Origin: Marinobacter sp. LV10R510-11A
Lineage (GTDB): Bacteria > Pseudomonadota > Gammaproteobacteria > Pseudomonadales > Oleiphilaceae
NCBI RefSeq assembly: GCF_900215155.1
Contig: NZ_LT907980.1
Coordinates: 2,666,001 to 2,730,000 of the forward strand
Direction of reading: 5' to 3'
Length of the DNA: 64,000 bases
In this document: positions 1 through 8,258 of the stretch, one piece after another
Position numbering within the stretch: position 1 is the first letter of the stretch
Layout: every line of letters begins with the position of its first letter
The notes under the pieces: generated by a model
Seen by the model: only the letters and a program-made list of their open reading frames with translations
The model's database searches: none
Told to the model about the DNA's origin: nothing
Program-made: the position numbers and the translations under genes

Positions 1-825
1 GCGTACCGTCATGCCGTGCGCCTTTAACCCTAGTGCTTCTGCAGCACTTACAACCTCATCCGCCGTAACGGTGGGTATGGTAACGAGGATGCCTTTCTCA
101 CCCAGGGTGCGCACGGATCGCTTGCCTGTGTCGCCACCAACCAGATCCAGCACAACATCCAGCCCATAGCACTCATCGGCGAAATCTGTGGTGTGGTAAT
201 CAATCACTTCATGCACGCCAAGCTCCGAAAGAAAATCCCGGTTACCTGCTGAAGCCGTTGCAACAACATGGGCGCCCCGCGCGAGCGCAAACTGCACGGC
301 AAGGTGCCCTACACCGCCAGCACCTGCGTGCACAAGAATCTTCTGGCCAGGCTCAAGCTCGGCGACTTCGAACAACGCTTGCCAGGCTGTAAGCGCAGCA
401 AGAGGCAGCGCCCCTGCAGTTACCAGATCAAGCTCCTCCGGTACAACGGTCAACTCGTCTGCGGTCGCCAAAGCATACTCAGAGTAACTTCCCCCGTTCA
501 ACGGAAAGCCAACCAGCCCCATAACCCGATCCCCAGGTGCCAGGGTGGTTACTCCCCCCCCGATGGCAACCACTTCTCCGGCCACGTCGTAGCCTGGAGT
601 CCAAGGTAGCGAGCTTTCTATCTGCTGCGCCACAAACCCAAACCCTTTGCGGGTTTTCCAGTCGATGGGGTTAAGCCCTGCGCCGTGAACGCGAATCAGC
701 ACCTGTCCGTCTTGCGGCGAAGGCACATCGGAGCTTATAACCTGCAGAACGTCACGCTCACCAAACTGTTGGTAAACCACTTTTTTCATGGAAGACTCAG
801 AAGGCTGATCAATGGCTGTGTCCAT
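1..825 (-). CDS. NADPH:quinone reductase-like MDR protein (3' end outside window)
   Basis: Only the first 275 codons are inside the window. The protein belongs to the zinc-free quinone oxidoreductase (zeta-crystallin) branch of the medium-chain dehydrogenase/reductase superfamily, which reduces quinones or activated alkenes with NADPH in the cytoplasm. The GroES-like part carries GYDVAGEV near residue 77, and the Rossmann part has the nucleotide-binding run HAGAGGVGHLAVQFA near residue 165. I see no clustered cysteines of a structural zinc site. The ATG at 825 has GGAG six bases upstream. A second in-frame ATG at 789 (MKKVVYQQFG) is where family-like sequence begins, so the true start could be either. 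The exact substrate cannot be told. Confidence 0.8.
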   Translation of the reverse strand, partial: MDTAIDQPSESSMKKVVYQQFGERDVLQVISSDVPSPQDGQVLIRVHGAGLNPIDWKTRKGFGFVAQQIESSLPWTPGYDVAGEVVAIGGGVTTLAPGDRVMGLVGFPLNGGSYSEYALATADELTVVPEELDLVTAGALPLAALTAWQALFEVAELEPGQKILVHAGAGGVGHLAVQFALARGAHVVATASAGNRDFLSELGVHEVIDYHTTDFADECYGLDVVLDLVGGDTGKRSVRTLGEKGILVTIPTVTADEVVSAAEALGLKAHGMTVR

Positions 826-938
826 GGGTATCTCCGAGAAGGGGCGCTGATTGTGATTAAACAGTGATTGGCAGTGACGGGGTGTTCTGCTCTTCGTTCA
901 GATTAACAGAAGTTGGCAAAAATAGTGACTCAGCCGAG

Positions 939-1403
939 CTACAAGCCTTTTCCTCCGGCAACCGTGGCCGCTTTCAAGATATCAGCAAACTCTTTCGGTG
1001 CGCGTGAGGGGCGTTGGGTTTTCAGATCAACACACGCGTGGGTCGACACAGCTCGCACCAACGTTTTGCCATCCCCCAGACGCACCAACTGAAACTGCCG
1101 TGCAGCACGGAAGCGGCCATCAAAATCCGTAAGCCAGGTTCCCATCACCAGCCGGTCACCGGGATTGGCAGACGCCAAATAGTCGATTTCGGTGCGGGTA
1201 ATCGCCATGGCTTTGCCCGTGGCCTCATGCAGCGCCCAATTCATGCCTAGAGCATCAACATGCGCCCAGCTGATGTCCTCCAGCCAACGTACATAGACCA
1301 CATTGTTGGCATGCCCAAGCTCATCTGTATCGCCTTTAACAACTAGAATCTCAAGGGTGAACGGATCGGGAAGATCCCATTGTATTGGCTTCTGCTCTGT
1401 CAT
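939..1403 (-). CDS. Acyl-CoA thioesterase, 4-hydroxybenzoyl-CoA thioesterase-like hot-dog fold
   Basis: A 154-residue protein of the 4HBT/YbgC hot-dog family, which hydrolyses acyl-CoA thioesters in the cytoplasm. The signature DELGHANNVVYVRWLED lies near residues 27-43; it matches the family's Asp-x-x-GHxNN-x-x-Y active-site segment. Length is typical for a single hot-dog domain that acts as a dimer or tetramer. The start codon overlaps the end of the upstream SMP-30-like gene at 1403, which suggests co-transcription. The acyl chain it prefers cannot be predicted from sequence. Confidence 0.8.
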   Translation of the reverse strand: MTEQKPIQWDLPDPFTLEILVVKGDTDELGHANNVVYVRWLEDISWAHVDALGMNWALHEATGKAMAITRTEIDYLASANPGDRLVMGTWLTDFDGRFRAARQFQLVRLGDGKTLVRAVSTHACVDLKTQRPSRAPKEFADILKAATVAGGKGL

Positions 1404-2485
1404 TACTGCTCTCCAAGGCCCGGAATAGCTTGCAGCGGCATTCGCCCTATGCGGTCGTTGTGAAGTGAACCAAAATACAGGTATCCACCGTGGGGATTAA
1501 CCGACGTGATTTCCTGCAGGTGGGTGCCCTGGGTGTCGTGAAGGCTGGTGATCACCTCGCCGTCAGAATCAAACGCCACCACCAGGCCGTATTCTTGAGG
1601 CGCTGGCTGCAAGCTTTTTGGTAGCTTGGCCACCAGTTCTTTAAGCCAGGGGTTTGGGTGTATTTTATCAATCTTGGCATTGCGAAGCGTAGGGAAAGCC
1701 ACCCAGAACCGGCCTTTTTCATCCACTGCAATATTGTCCGGAAACCCAGGCAGGTTATCCGCAAAAACCTCCGCTTGGCCGGCTTTCGCACCCCTTACCC
1801 AATAGCGCATGATGCGGTATTTCCAGGTTTCGTTAATCAGCACAAAATCGCCGTCTGGCGCCACCGCAACGCCGTTGGCAAAGTGCATGTCGCCAAGCAA
1901 AACCTCGGTCTCCCCCGTTTTCGGGGAGTAACGTAAAAACCGACCGTGGGGCCTCATCTCAAGCAGATCAAGCTGGTAATCCGGTTGATAAAAACGGGAG
2001 CTGGCGTCGGTGAAATAAATCCGGCCATCGGCAGCAATATCAACGTCGTCGGTAAACCGAAACGGGGTTCCTTCTGCCCCACTGGCAAGCACGGTAATAT
2101 CGCCATCCGGCGTGATAGAGAGCAGGCCTTTCCATGCATCGGCGACAATCAGGTTCCCTTCCTGATCAAAAACCATGCCTAGCGGTCGCCCCCCGGTGGA
2201 CAGCCAGTTTTCAACCCGGCCATCCGGAAACACACGCACGATATATCCGTCTTGGGTTCCCGCAAACACCACACCTTCAGAGTTAACCGTCGTGTCTTCG
2301 GGGCCATAGACCTGCCCCTTTGCCAGCAATTCCGCTTGGCGCAGGTGTTCATTCGGGGCCAGCAAGCCAATCAGGGTTTCCGGAGCTGGCGGCTGCCATG
2401 CTTTGGCATCGATAGGAGACGGCACCAGCAAAAAGCCGCCCAGTAAAATAAACAGGACCAGTAACCCCGCTATAAACCACTTCAT
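1403..2485 (-). CDS. SMP-30/strictosidine synthase-like beta-propeller protein, membrane-anchored
   Basis: A 360-residue protein with an N-terminal hydrophobic stretch (residues 4-22) followed by repeated strands of a six-bladed propeller. Blade-like segments such as GVVFAGTQDGYIVRV and GRIYFTDASSRF are typical of the SMP-30/gluconolactonase/strictosidine synthase-like group. Members are calcium-dependent lactonases or esterases; here the chain is probably exported and held in the inner membrane by its uncleaved N-terminus. It overlaps the thioesterase gene by one base and follows the alpha/beta hydrolase gene, so the three may form one transcript of hydrolases. The substrate is unknown. Confidence 0.72.
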   Translation of the reverse strand: MKWFIAGLLVLFILLGGFLLVPSPIDAKAWQPPAPETLIGLLAPNEHLRQAELLAKGQVYGPEDTTVNSEGVVFAGTQDGYIVRVFPDGRVENWLSTGGRPLGMVFDQEGNLIVADAWKGLLSITPDGDITVLASGAEGTPFRFTDDVDIAADGRIYFTDASSRFYQPDYQLDLLEMRPHGRFLRYSPKTGETEVLLGDMHFANGVAVAPDGDFVLINETWKYRIMRYWVRGAKAGQAEVFADNLPGFPDNIAVDEKGRFWVAFPTLRNAKIDKIHPNPWLKELVAKLPKSLQPAPQEYGLVVAFDSDGEVITSLHDTQGTHLQEITSVNPHGGYLYFGSLHNDRIGRMPLQAIPGLGEQ

Positions 2486-2518
2486 ACAATCAACCTGCCT
2501 GTTTATTGCTTTAAAGCT

Positions 2519-3322
2519 TCAGTCGCCATCCTGGCCATTCAGAAACTGCTGGCTCAGCGCTACAAAGGTGTCTGTTTTCTCAGTATGTAACCAGTGCCCC
2601 GTGCCTTCAATAACCTGTACCTGAGCCGCGGGAAACAGCCGGTTGATTTCTTCGCGGTGTTTTTCCTGAATGTAGGCGGAATCTGCGCCCTTCAAAAACA
2701 ACACTGGGCCCATGTACGGCGTACCTGCTTCGGGTGCAGCCGCTAAGTTGTCGTAACAGGCATCGATGGCCTCAAGGTTCAGTCGCCACCGGTACACAGG
2801 GCTACCCTTAGTCTGTTCTTCTTGTGGAATGCGCTCAAGATTCATCAGCAAAAACTGCCGAACACCAGGTACCTCAACAAACTCTGCCAACTGCTTGTCG
2901 GCATCTCGGCGGGAACGTACACAAGTAAGATCAACCTGCTTCATGCCCTCTAGAATAGCGTCGTGCCCAGGCTTGTAAGAGACCGGCGCAATATCGGCAA
3001 CAATTAACTTCTCAACCCGCTCCGGCGCTTGCAACGCAACCTGCATAGCAACCTTGCCACCCATTGAATGCCCCAGCAGGCTGGCCTTATCAAGGCCCTG
3101 TTCATCCATGTACGCAAGCACATCCCCCGCCATAGATGGGTAGTCCATGGCGTCTGCATGGAATGAGCTACCGTGATTGCGCAGGTCCAGGCCGTGAACC
3201 TGCAATTCTCTTTGGAACTGCCGAGCGATAGCCCCCAGATTTTCCAACGCCCCAAAAACGCCGTGTAGCAAAATCAAAGGGGCGCCTTCTCCGGTAATTC
3301 TGTGGTTCAGTGTAGCGCTCAT
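2519..3322 (-). CDS. Alpha/beta hydrolase (YbfF-like esterase)
   Basis: A 267-residue alpha/beta hydrolase. The oxyanion-hole segment is LLHGVFG (residues 18-24), the nucleophile elbow is GHSMGG with Ser86, and a C-terminal GTGHWLH supplies the catalytic histidine. This layout resembles the acyl-CoA/palmitoyl esterase YbfF. An in-frame start 54 bases upstream (3376) exists, but family-like sequence begins at MSATLNHRITG and GGAG lies 11 bases before that ATG, so I place the start at 3322. A terminator at 3425-3453 separates it from the small gene upstream. Confidence 0.8.
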   Translation of the reverse strand: MSATLNHRITGEGAPLILLHGVFGALENLGAIARQFQRELQVHGLDLRNHGSSFHADAMDYPSMAGDVLAYMDEQGLDKASLLGHSMGGKVAMQVALQAPERVEKLIVADIAPVSYKPGHDAILEGMKQVDLTCVRSRRDADKQLAEFVEVPGVRQFLLMNLERIPQEEQTKGSPVYRWRLNLEAIDACYDNLAAAPEAGTPYMGPVLFLKGADSAYIQEKHREEINRLFPAAQVQVIEGTGHWLHTEKTDTFVALSQQFLNGQDGD

Positions 3323-3424
3323 GGGCAGACTGTCTCCGTTAGGAATCACAATGTTTAGATGCCAATACATTAACATTGCCAGTCAGGTGAGCAAGGGGGA
3401 GAAACAGAGATGAACGATTTTTGC

Positions 3425-3453
3425 AGCAAAAAAAACCGGGCAGGGCCCGGTTT
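3425..3453 (-). terminator. Rho-independent terminator of the 30-codon gene
   Basis: Perfect nine-base-pair stem (3433-3441 with 3445-3453, AAACCGGGC/GCCCGGTTT) followed on the minus strand by a run of eight T. It lies 44 bases after the stop codon of the small gene at 3497-3589. Confidence 0.88.
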
Positions 3454-3496
3454 GAAGGTCATAAGCTTCGTTGCTGTGCACTCAGCAGTAGCACTC

Positions 3497-3589
3497 TCAG
3501 CAGTAATAAATACCGCGCAGGTATTCCGCCAGTGCGGCTACGTTTTGGCGCTCAAGCTCGGTATGGGGCACAAAAATATCATTCGTCAT
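3497..3589 (-). CDS. Small 30-residue protein, unrecognised
   Basis: A 30-codon reading frame starting MTNDIFVPHTELE and ending LRGIYYC. The ribosome binding site is nearly ideal (AGGAGG, five bases before ATG), and a strong terminator follows the stop, so the unit looks like a stand-alone gene. Two phased TTGACA repeats lie 74-109 bases upstream, between it and a divergent AraC regulator. The peptide is amphipathic in its middle, with no signal sequence, and ends in Tyr-Tyr-Cys. I do not recognise a family. It could be a signalling or modified peptide, a small regulatory protein, or a leader; only translation of the frame is strongly supported by the sequence. Confidence 0.6.
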   Translation of the reverse strand: MTNDIFVPHTELERQNVAALAEYLRGIYYC

Positions 3590-3592
3590 AAA

Positions 3593-3600
3593 CACCTCCT
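3593..3600 (-). promoter_or_regulatory. Strong Shine-Dalgarno site of the small gene
   Basis: AGGAGGTG on the minus strand, five bases between AGGAGG and the ATG at 3589. This is the strongest ribosome site I saw in the window and is the main argument that the 30-codon frame is translated. Confidence 0.8.
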
Positions 3601-3661
3601 GATAAACCTTCCATTACTTCAACATGTTCGTTAGATGATATCGTTGTAGAAGATAAAACCC

Positions 3662-3719
3662 GTTGACAGACTGTCCCACTCGCTTGACATTTTGTATCAG
3701 CATCCATGACAACTCGTTA
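3662..3719. promoter_or_regulatory. Phased direct repeats, probable AraC-family operator
   Basis: TTGACAnnnTGTnnC occurs at 3663-3677 and again at 3684-3698, exactly 21 bases apart (two helical turns). A poorer copy, aTGACAnnncGT, follows at 3706. Tandem same-orientation half-sites at 21 bases are typical of AraC/XylS regulators. The sites lie between the AraC gene and the small gene and are placed to act on the latter. Confidence 0.55.
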
Positions 3720-3733
3720 ATGAGCCGGCTAAT

Positions 3734-4783
3734 GTGACTCCTGCGCCTACGGACACCACAACAACGCCCTCCGTTGCTGCATCCAGCACGCTGGCACTGG
3801 TTCACTACCTGAAACGCCAAGGTGTGCTGGATAGCCGGCGGGTTGAGCAGCTTATCGGCTTGAATATGTCGGCACTTGAGGATCCTGACAGGCGCGTACC
3901 TGCCCAAGCACACTACAAGCTGTGGGATCACGCCGAACACGTCACTGGGGACCCGGCTGTCGGACTGCACGCAGGCCAGGTTATCGACCCGGAGCGCATG
4001 GGGCTGGTGGGGCACGTATTCTTTAATTGCGACACTTTAGGCGAAGCGGTAACCCAGTACGTGCGCTTGCACAGGTTGATCAACGAATCGGTAAATCTGA
4101 GTTTCGAGCAGGTTGGCGAGCAGGCAGTTCTGACCTGGCAGGCGGATTCACCTAAGCATTACTGCCGCCAAGATATGGACCGCACTTTAGCGGCTGCGCT
4201 CTGCCGGACCCGGCACTTTATTTCTCCCGGAATACAGGCAGAATGGGCGGAGATTGCCCACCCGTGCCCGGATTACGCCGACAAATATGAAAATTTGCTA
4301 GGAGGGCCGGTAACCTTTGGGGCGATAGCAACACGGCTGGCATTCAACAGTCGCCACCTTAGCCATCCGATTCCCCACCGCAACCCCTATGTGTATTCTG
4401 CCGTGTTGCGGCAGGTCAACAGATTGCTAACGCGGCTGCAAACCCGGCGCTCATTTGGCCGAAAAATCCACCGGTTGATATCGCGCCAGATGTCTACCGA
4501 AAAAATTGACGCAGATACTTTGGCCCGGCAATGCCACATGAGTCGCCAAACGCTCTATCGGAGGCTTAAAAAAGAAGGACTAGGCTTTCATGAACTTGTG
4601 GAGCAAGTGCGCAAGGACAAAGCCCAGCGCTACGTCGCTTCCGATCATTACGCGCTGGGGGAGATCGCTTTTCTTCTGGGTTTTTCGGAACTCAGCGCGT
4701 TCAGCCGGGCTTTCAAACGCTGGACTGGCATGGCGCCGGCTCAATACCGCGCATCACACCTTACTCAGGACACCCATGAATGA
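3734..4783 (+). CDS. AraC family transcriptional regulator with arabinose-binding-type N-terminal domain
   Basis: A 349-residue regulator. Residues about 20-210 resemble the Arabinose_bd-type sensor domain found in OruR/ArgR-like regulators, and residues about 250-345 hold the paired helix-turn-helix of AraC proteins (DADTLARQCHMSRQTLYRRLKKEG, then GEIAFLLGFSELSAFSRAFKRWTG). The start is a GTG; a stop lies eight codons upstream in frame. It is divergent from the 30-codon gene, with phased repeats between them, and its 3' end overlaps the cardiolipin synthase gene by four bases (ATGA type). The likely targets are its own promoter and the small gene. The effector is unknown. Confidence 0.85.
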   Translation: MTPAPTDTTTTPSVAASSTLALVHYLKRQGVLDSRRVEQLIGLNMSALEDPDRRVPAQAHYKLWDHAEHVTGDPAVGLHAGQVIDPERMGLVGHVFFNCDTLGEAVTQYVRLHRLINESVNLSFEQVGEQAVLTWQADSPKHYCRQDMDRTLAAALCRTRHFISPGIQAEWAEIAHPCPDYADKYENLLGGPVTFGAIATRLAFNSRHLSHPIPHRNPYVYSAVLRQVNRLLTRLQTRRSFGRKIHRLISRQMSTEKIDADTLARQCHMSRQTLYRRLKKEGLGFHELVEQVRKDKAQRYVASDHYALGEIAFLLGFSELSAFSRAFKRWTGMAPAQYRASHLTQDTHE

Positions 4784-6213
4784 TGCCTGACACCTCATTA
4801 TTGGCAATCGTTCTTGGCCTGTTCTACTTAGGCTCTGTTGCCTGTATTTATCGCATTCTGCTCACCTACCGCACCACTCAGGGCGCCATTGCCTGGATTA
4901 TCAGTCTGCTGGCCTTGCCCTACGTCGCTGTGCCGCTATTCCTTGTATTGGGGCGCTCCCGCTTCGGTGGTTACGTAAAGGCTCGGCGCATGGGGGATCA
5001 ATCCCTAACCGACCTACTTAATCGCTTTGAGCAGCAAACAACCTCGCTCTCCACACCCGAACAACAGCATCTTGATAAACAGCTTCAGGTGCTTTGCAGG
5101 CTCGGTCGGCAACCCTTTACCGAGGGCAACCGGTGCACTTTGCTACAAGATGGCGAAGCGACGTTTGAGGCGCTGATCAGAGCCATGGAGAACGCAACCT
5201 CTTATATTCTTCTTGAGTTCTACATTGTGCGCTCAGACAAAATTGGCCAGCGCATTAAAACCATTCTTGAGCGCAAACTCGCAGAAGGCGTGCAGGTATG
5301 GTTCCTGTACGATGAAATCGGCAGTGTCGGGCTGCCCCGCGCCTATCTGAAAGAGCTCTTAAAGGCGGGAGCTCGGGTTGCCTCTTTTGGTGATGGCAAT
5401 ATCCGACGCCGGCGGTTCCAGATAAATTTCCGCAACCACCGGAAATTACTGGTCTGTGACGGCAAGATAGGCTTTGTGGGAGGCATCAACCTGGGTGATG
5501 AATATCTTGGGTCGGTGATAGATCAGGAACCCTGGCGCGATACTCACTGCCGAATCGAAGGGCCCGCCGTGACCGGGCTTCAGCTTGCGTGGCTGGAAGA
5601 CTGGAATTGGGCCAGCAATGAGTTCCCCGAGTTGGACTGGGCGCCCCAGGACAATATACCTGGCGATGAGCAGGTACTGGTGCTTCCTACCGGCCCGGCA
5701 GACACCTGGGAAACCTGCGCGCTGTTCTTTCTTAGCTGCATAAACAACGCCCAATCCCGCATCTGGATTGCCTCGCCGTATTTTGTTCCGGATTTCCAGG
5801 TGGTGAACGCATTACAGCTCGCCGCCCTGCGTGGGGTGGATGTACGAATCATTATCCCGGAAAAGTCAGACAGCCAGCTTGTCCGCTTAGCCGCATATTC
5901 CTATCTGGTTCAGGCCAGCCACGCAGGCATTGGGATTTACCGCTACCAACCCGGCTTTATGCATCAGAAGGTTGTTCTGGTAGACGATCATTATGCCGCC
6001 GTAGGTACCGCTAACCTGGATAACCGATCCATGCGCCTTAACTTTGAAATTATTGCCATCATCACATCTGAATCCTTTATATCCAAAGTGGATGCCATGC
6101 TCACAGAAGACCTTTCCCATTGTCGCAAGATGACCGAACAGGACTACGAGGGCCGCTCCATTTTGTTCCGGCTGACCTGCCGCGCGGTTCGCTTGTTGGC
6201 TCCGCTGCTGTAG
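4780..6213 (+). CDS. cls: Cardiolipin synthase (phospholipase D family)
   Basis: A 477-residue membrane enzyme that joins two phosphatidylglycerol molecules to give cardiolipin and glycerol. Two N-terminal membrane segments (about residues 5-26 and 34-57) precede two phospholipase D catalytic motifs: HRKLLVCD near residue 220 and HQKVVLVDD near residue 395, each with the HxKx4D pattern and a following GG/GT-N segment. Length matches the ClsA type. Translation is probably coupled to the AraC gene through a four-base overlap; ATG at 4783 is an alternative start one codon later. Confidence 0.92.
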   Translation: MMPDTSLLAIVLGLFYLGSVACIYRILLTYRTTQGAIAWIISLLALPYVAVPLFLVLGRSRFGGYVKARRMGDQSLTDLLNRFEQQTTSLSTPEQQHLDKQLQVLCRLGRQPFTEGNRCTLLQDGEATFEALIRAMENATSYILLEFYIVRSDKIGQRIKTILERKLAEGVQVWFLYDEIGSVGLPRAYLKELLKAGARVASFGDGNIRRRRFQINFRNHRKLLVCDGKIGFVGGINLGDEYLGSVIDQEPWRDTHCRIEGPAVTGLQLAWLEDWNWASNEFPELDWAPQDNIPGDEQVLVLPTGPADTWETCALFFLSCINNAQSRIWIASPYFVPDFQVVNALQLAALRGVDVRIIIPEKSDSQLVRLAAYSYLVQASHAGIGIYRYQPGFMHQKVVLVDDHYAAVGTANLDNRSMRLNFEIIAIITSESFISKVDAMLTEDLSHCRKMTEQDYEGRSILFRLTCRAVRLLAPLL

Positions 6214-6322
6214 TTACGAATGAACTAAGGCATGAGTTAGGCCGTGGGCGCTGGCACCGAAACAGGGGAGTGTGCGACTATCCACCCCTCATTCAGCCAA
6301 CCAAGCCCAGCGAACATCATCC

Positions 6323-6988
6323 ATGAAGGCCTTCAAACCCAAAGTAACACTGACCGAGCAGGTCGCCCGCCATATCGAAAACCTGATTGTGTTCGGCCAG
6401 CTTGATTCCGGCGAACGTATTTACGAAGCGGCCATGGCGAAAAAACTGGAAGTCAGCCACGGCTCCATCCGGGAAGGTCTTTTGCTCCTCGAAAAGCGCC
6501 ATTTGGTGAAAAACGTGCCCCGCAAAGGCGCGTTTGTCACAGAACTAGACGATTATTTTGTGCGCAGTCTTTACGAAACACTGGAGCTCTACCTAACCCA
6601 CACAGGCAAAAAGCTTGCCCGACAATGGCTGCCTGAGGATCTGGAGCGGATGGAACAGCTGAATCAGCAGATGGAAGATCACTTCAACAAAAACGATCTG
6701 ATGGCGTTTCTCGATCTGGGCATTGAATACACCAAGGCTTCTCTGGCCTACGCCGAAAATTACTTTATTCTCGCAGCAATCGATGACCTATGGCCCTCCG
6801 CAAGGCGCTGCGCGTTCGTTGCCTTCAAGCGCGGTGGTAAACGTGTATTAGAAGACAACTTGGCACACATGCGGGAATCCATCAGTGCCATCCGGGACAG
6901 GGATGAAAACAGGCTGGTTTCCCTTCTCCACCGTTATGCCATCCAGCAGTGTCAGCAAGTATGTGAAGCTAATAAAACAGCTGTGTGA
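6323..6988 (+). CDS. GntR family transcriptional regulator (FadR-like)
   Basis: A 221-residue regulator with a winged helix at residues about 8-72 (EQVARHIENLIVFGQL and VSHGSIREGLLLLEKR) and an all-helical C-terminal effector domain of the FCD type. FCD proteins usually bind small carboxylic acids or, in FadR, acyl-CoA. I chose the ATG at 6323 because homology to GntR winged helices begins just after it; an in-frame GTG at 6272 would add 17 residues of unrelated sequence. Neither start has a clear ribosome site. No metabolic partner gene is adjacent. Confidence 0.8.
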   Translation: MKAFKPKVTLTEQVARHIENLIVFGQLDSGERIYEAAMAKKLEVSHGSIREGLLLLEKRHLVKNVPRKGAFVTELDDYFVRSLYETLELYLTHTGKKLARQWLPEDLERMEQLNQQMEDHFNKNDLMAFLDLGIEYTKASLAYAENYFILAAIDDLWPSARRCAFVAFKRGGKRVLEDNLAHMRESISAIRDRDENRLVSLLHRYAIQQCQQVCEANKTAV

Positions 6989-7042
6989 ACAAAAAGCCAA
7001 TATTCAAATATGCGACCCAGTTGTCTTGGTTGTTATCTGCAC

Positions 7043-7636
7043 TCACGGGTTGTTTGATTCGTCATCCGCCAAAGAAAGATGCGACACGTCCGGCACCATC
7101 GGCGGTGGTAAATCCCGCTCTACGCCGATATCAGTGCCGGCCGGTGCCAGTGTCCAGTCATCAAGATGCTGGAACATGGGCGGCTCTACCTCCCCTGACT
7201 CAACCAACGTGACACCCACGGGATCCAGCCCAAGCGTTGACCCTGCGAGAATGTCGTCTACCTTGTCGCCTGCTACGTGCAAACGATCACCTGGCTCAAC
7301 ATTCAGAGCGCCAACGCGGGGCCGTGGGCTGGCCGGCGCGGAAGCAGGCGCCGGCTCAGGTGTCGTGCTAGCCGGCGGAGCAACGGGTGCTGGTTTTGCT
7401 TGGGACTGGCTACCCGGCATGGGCTGAACATAGGCCACCATGCCGTGCTTGTTTAGCACCGCGCGGTACTTTTCGGCCTGCTCTTCACCCAGCTTGTTCC
7501 GGATCACCACCGAGCCACCGCTGAACATGCGATCTACTTGCTCAACGCTGGCTTTGAACAGCACGCGGGCATTGTCCCGCGCTGTCGCCACATCAGTGCC
7601 GGGTGCACACTCACCCTTGAATACAAGCTGAAACAT
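7043..7636 (-). CDS. Hypothetical protein with N-terminal alpha/beta domain and Pro/Ala linker
   Basis: A 197-residue protein of unknown role with no signal peptide or membrane segment. Residues 1-72 form a compact unit; FSGGSVVIRNKLGEEQAEKY is followed by RAVLNKHGMVAYV, a pattern that recalls the C-terminal fold of ribosomal protein L7/L12 (strand, GLxxxxAxxxxxxLxxxGA, strand), though I cannot prove homology. Residues about 75-107 are a proline/alanine-rich linker, and the acidic C-terminal part (108-197) is unrecognised. It is convergent with the GntR gene. Confidence 0.65.
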   Translation of the reverse strand: MFQLVFKGECAPGTDVATARDNARVLFKASVEQVDRMFSGGSVVIRNKLGEEQAEKYRAVLNKHGMVAYVQPMPGSQSQAKPAPVAPPASTTPEPAPASAPASPRPRVGALNVEPGDRLHVAGDKVDDILAGSTLGLDPVGVTLVESGEVEPPMFQHLDDWTLAPAGTDIGVERDLPPPMVPDVSHLSLADDESNNP

Positions 7637-7863
7637 GGGTCTCTCTCCTGCTATCGATTATCGTTTCATGATAGTAGATAGAGCATCGCTAGGGGAGCCC
7701 TAAGCGCTCCACGCGCTGCTGCTAATTTGTGCAAACTGCAAACAATTGAAAAAAGTTAGCTAGACTCCGCGCAATAGACGACAGTCTTTGCAATAATCGA
7801 TCTTAACGAATCCTTACACTCTGTTACACTCAGTCCAGAATGTCCTTCAGGGAAGCCCACACC

Positions 7864-8229
7864 ATGAACATCCAGAATCTAACCCGTGCTGCAGCCATGG
7901 TAGCGCTATGCTCCGCGCCAGCCATCCAGGCGGAGAATCTGGACATCGTAATGAGTCAGGTGTTCGCCCAAGATCACGCAACTTACATCGGCTATGAAAG
8001 CATTGAACGCGAAGACATTCCCACTGCCTCGGCCCTTGAGCGCAAGTACCTGATCGTAGATTTCCGCCTTGCCGCCAATCAGCAGGCATCGGAGCAGCTC
8101 CAAACCAGCGTTCACAAAGTCTGCATGGCGCTGCTAAAAGACCGGGAACTGGTTCGCAGCCTGTCTGATTCTGGCTACGACATGGTCTCAGTGGCTTTTG
8201 ATCGCCGCTCCCAGTTCGATTGCCTGTAG
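7864..8229 (+). CDS. Hypothetical periplasmic protein
   Basis: A 121-residue protein with an apparent signal peptide (residues 1-22, cleavage after AIQA). The mature part is small and mixed alpha/beta, with two cysteines (near residues 88 and 120) that might form a disulfide. I start it at ATG 7864, where the signal peptide begins and GGGAAG lies upstream; a start at 7840 would add eight residues ahead of the positively charged region. Family unknown. It is convergent with the sensor kinase gene. Confidence 0.65.
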   Translation: MNIQNLTRAAAMVALCSAPAIQAENLDIVMSQVFAQDHATYIGYESIEREDIPTASALERKYLIVDFRLAANQQASEQLQTSVHKVCMALLKDRELVRSLSDSGYDMVSVAFDRRSQFDCL

Positions 8230-8258
8230 TTCCGCCCTATACCAAGCGGTAAGCCGGT

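Noticed and set aside
3438..3499. Selenocysteine reading of the TGA after Tyr-Tyr-Cys
   Set aside because: The frame would run into the terminator stem, no SECIS-like element is evident and no selenoprotein family fits.
3410..3634. A 74-codon plus-strand frame overlapping the small gene
   Set aside because: It crosses the terminator, has no ribosome site, and its sequence has no family character; the minus-strand micro-gene explains the region better.
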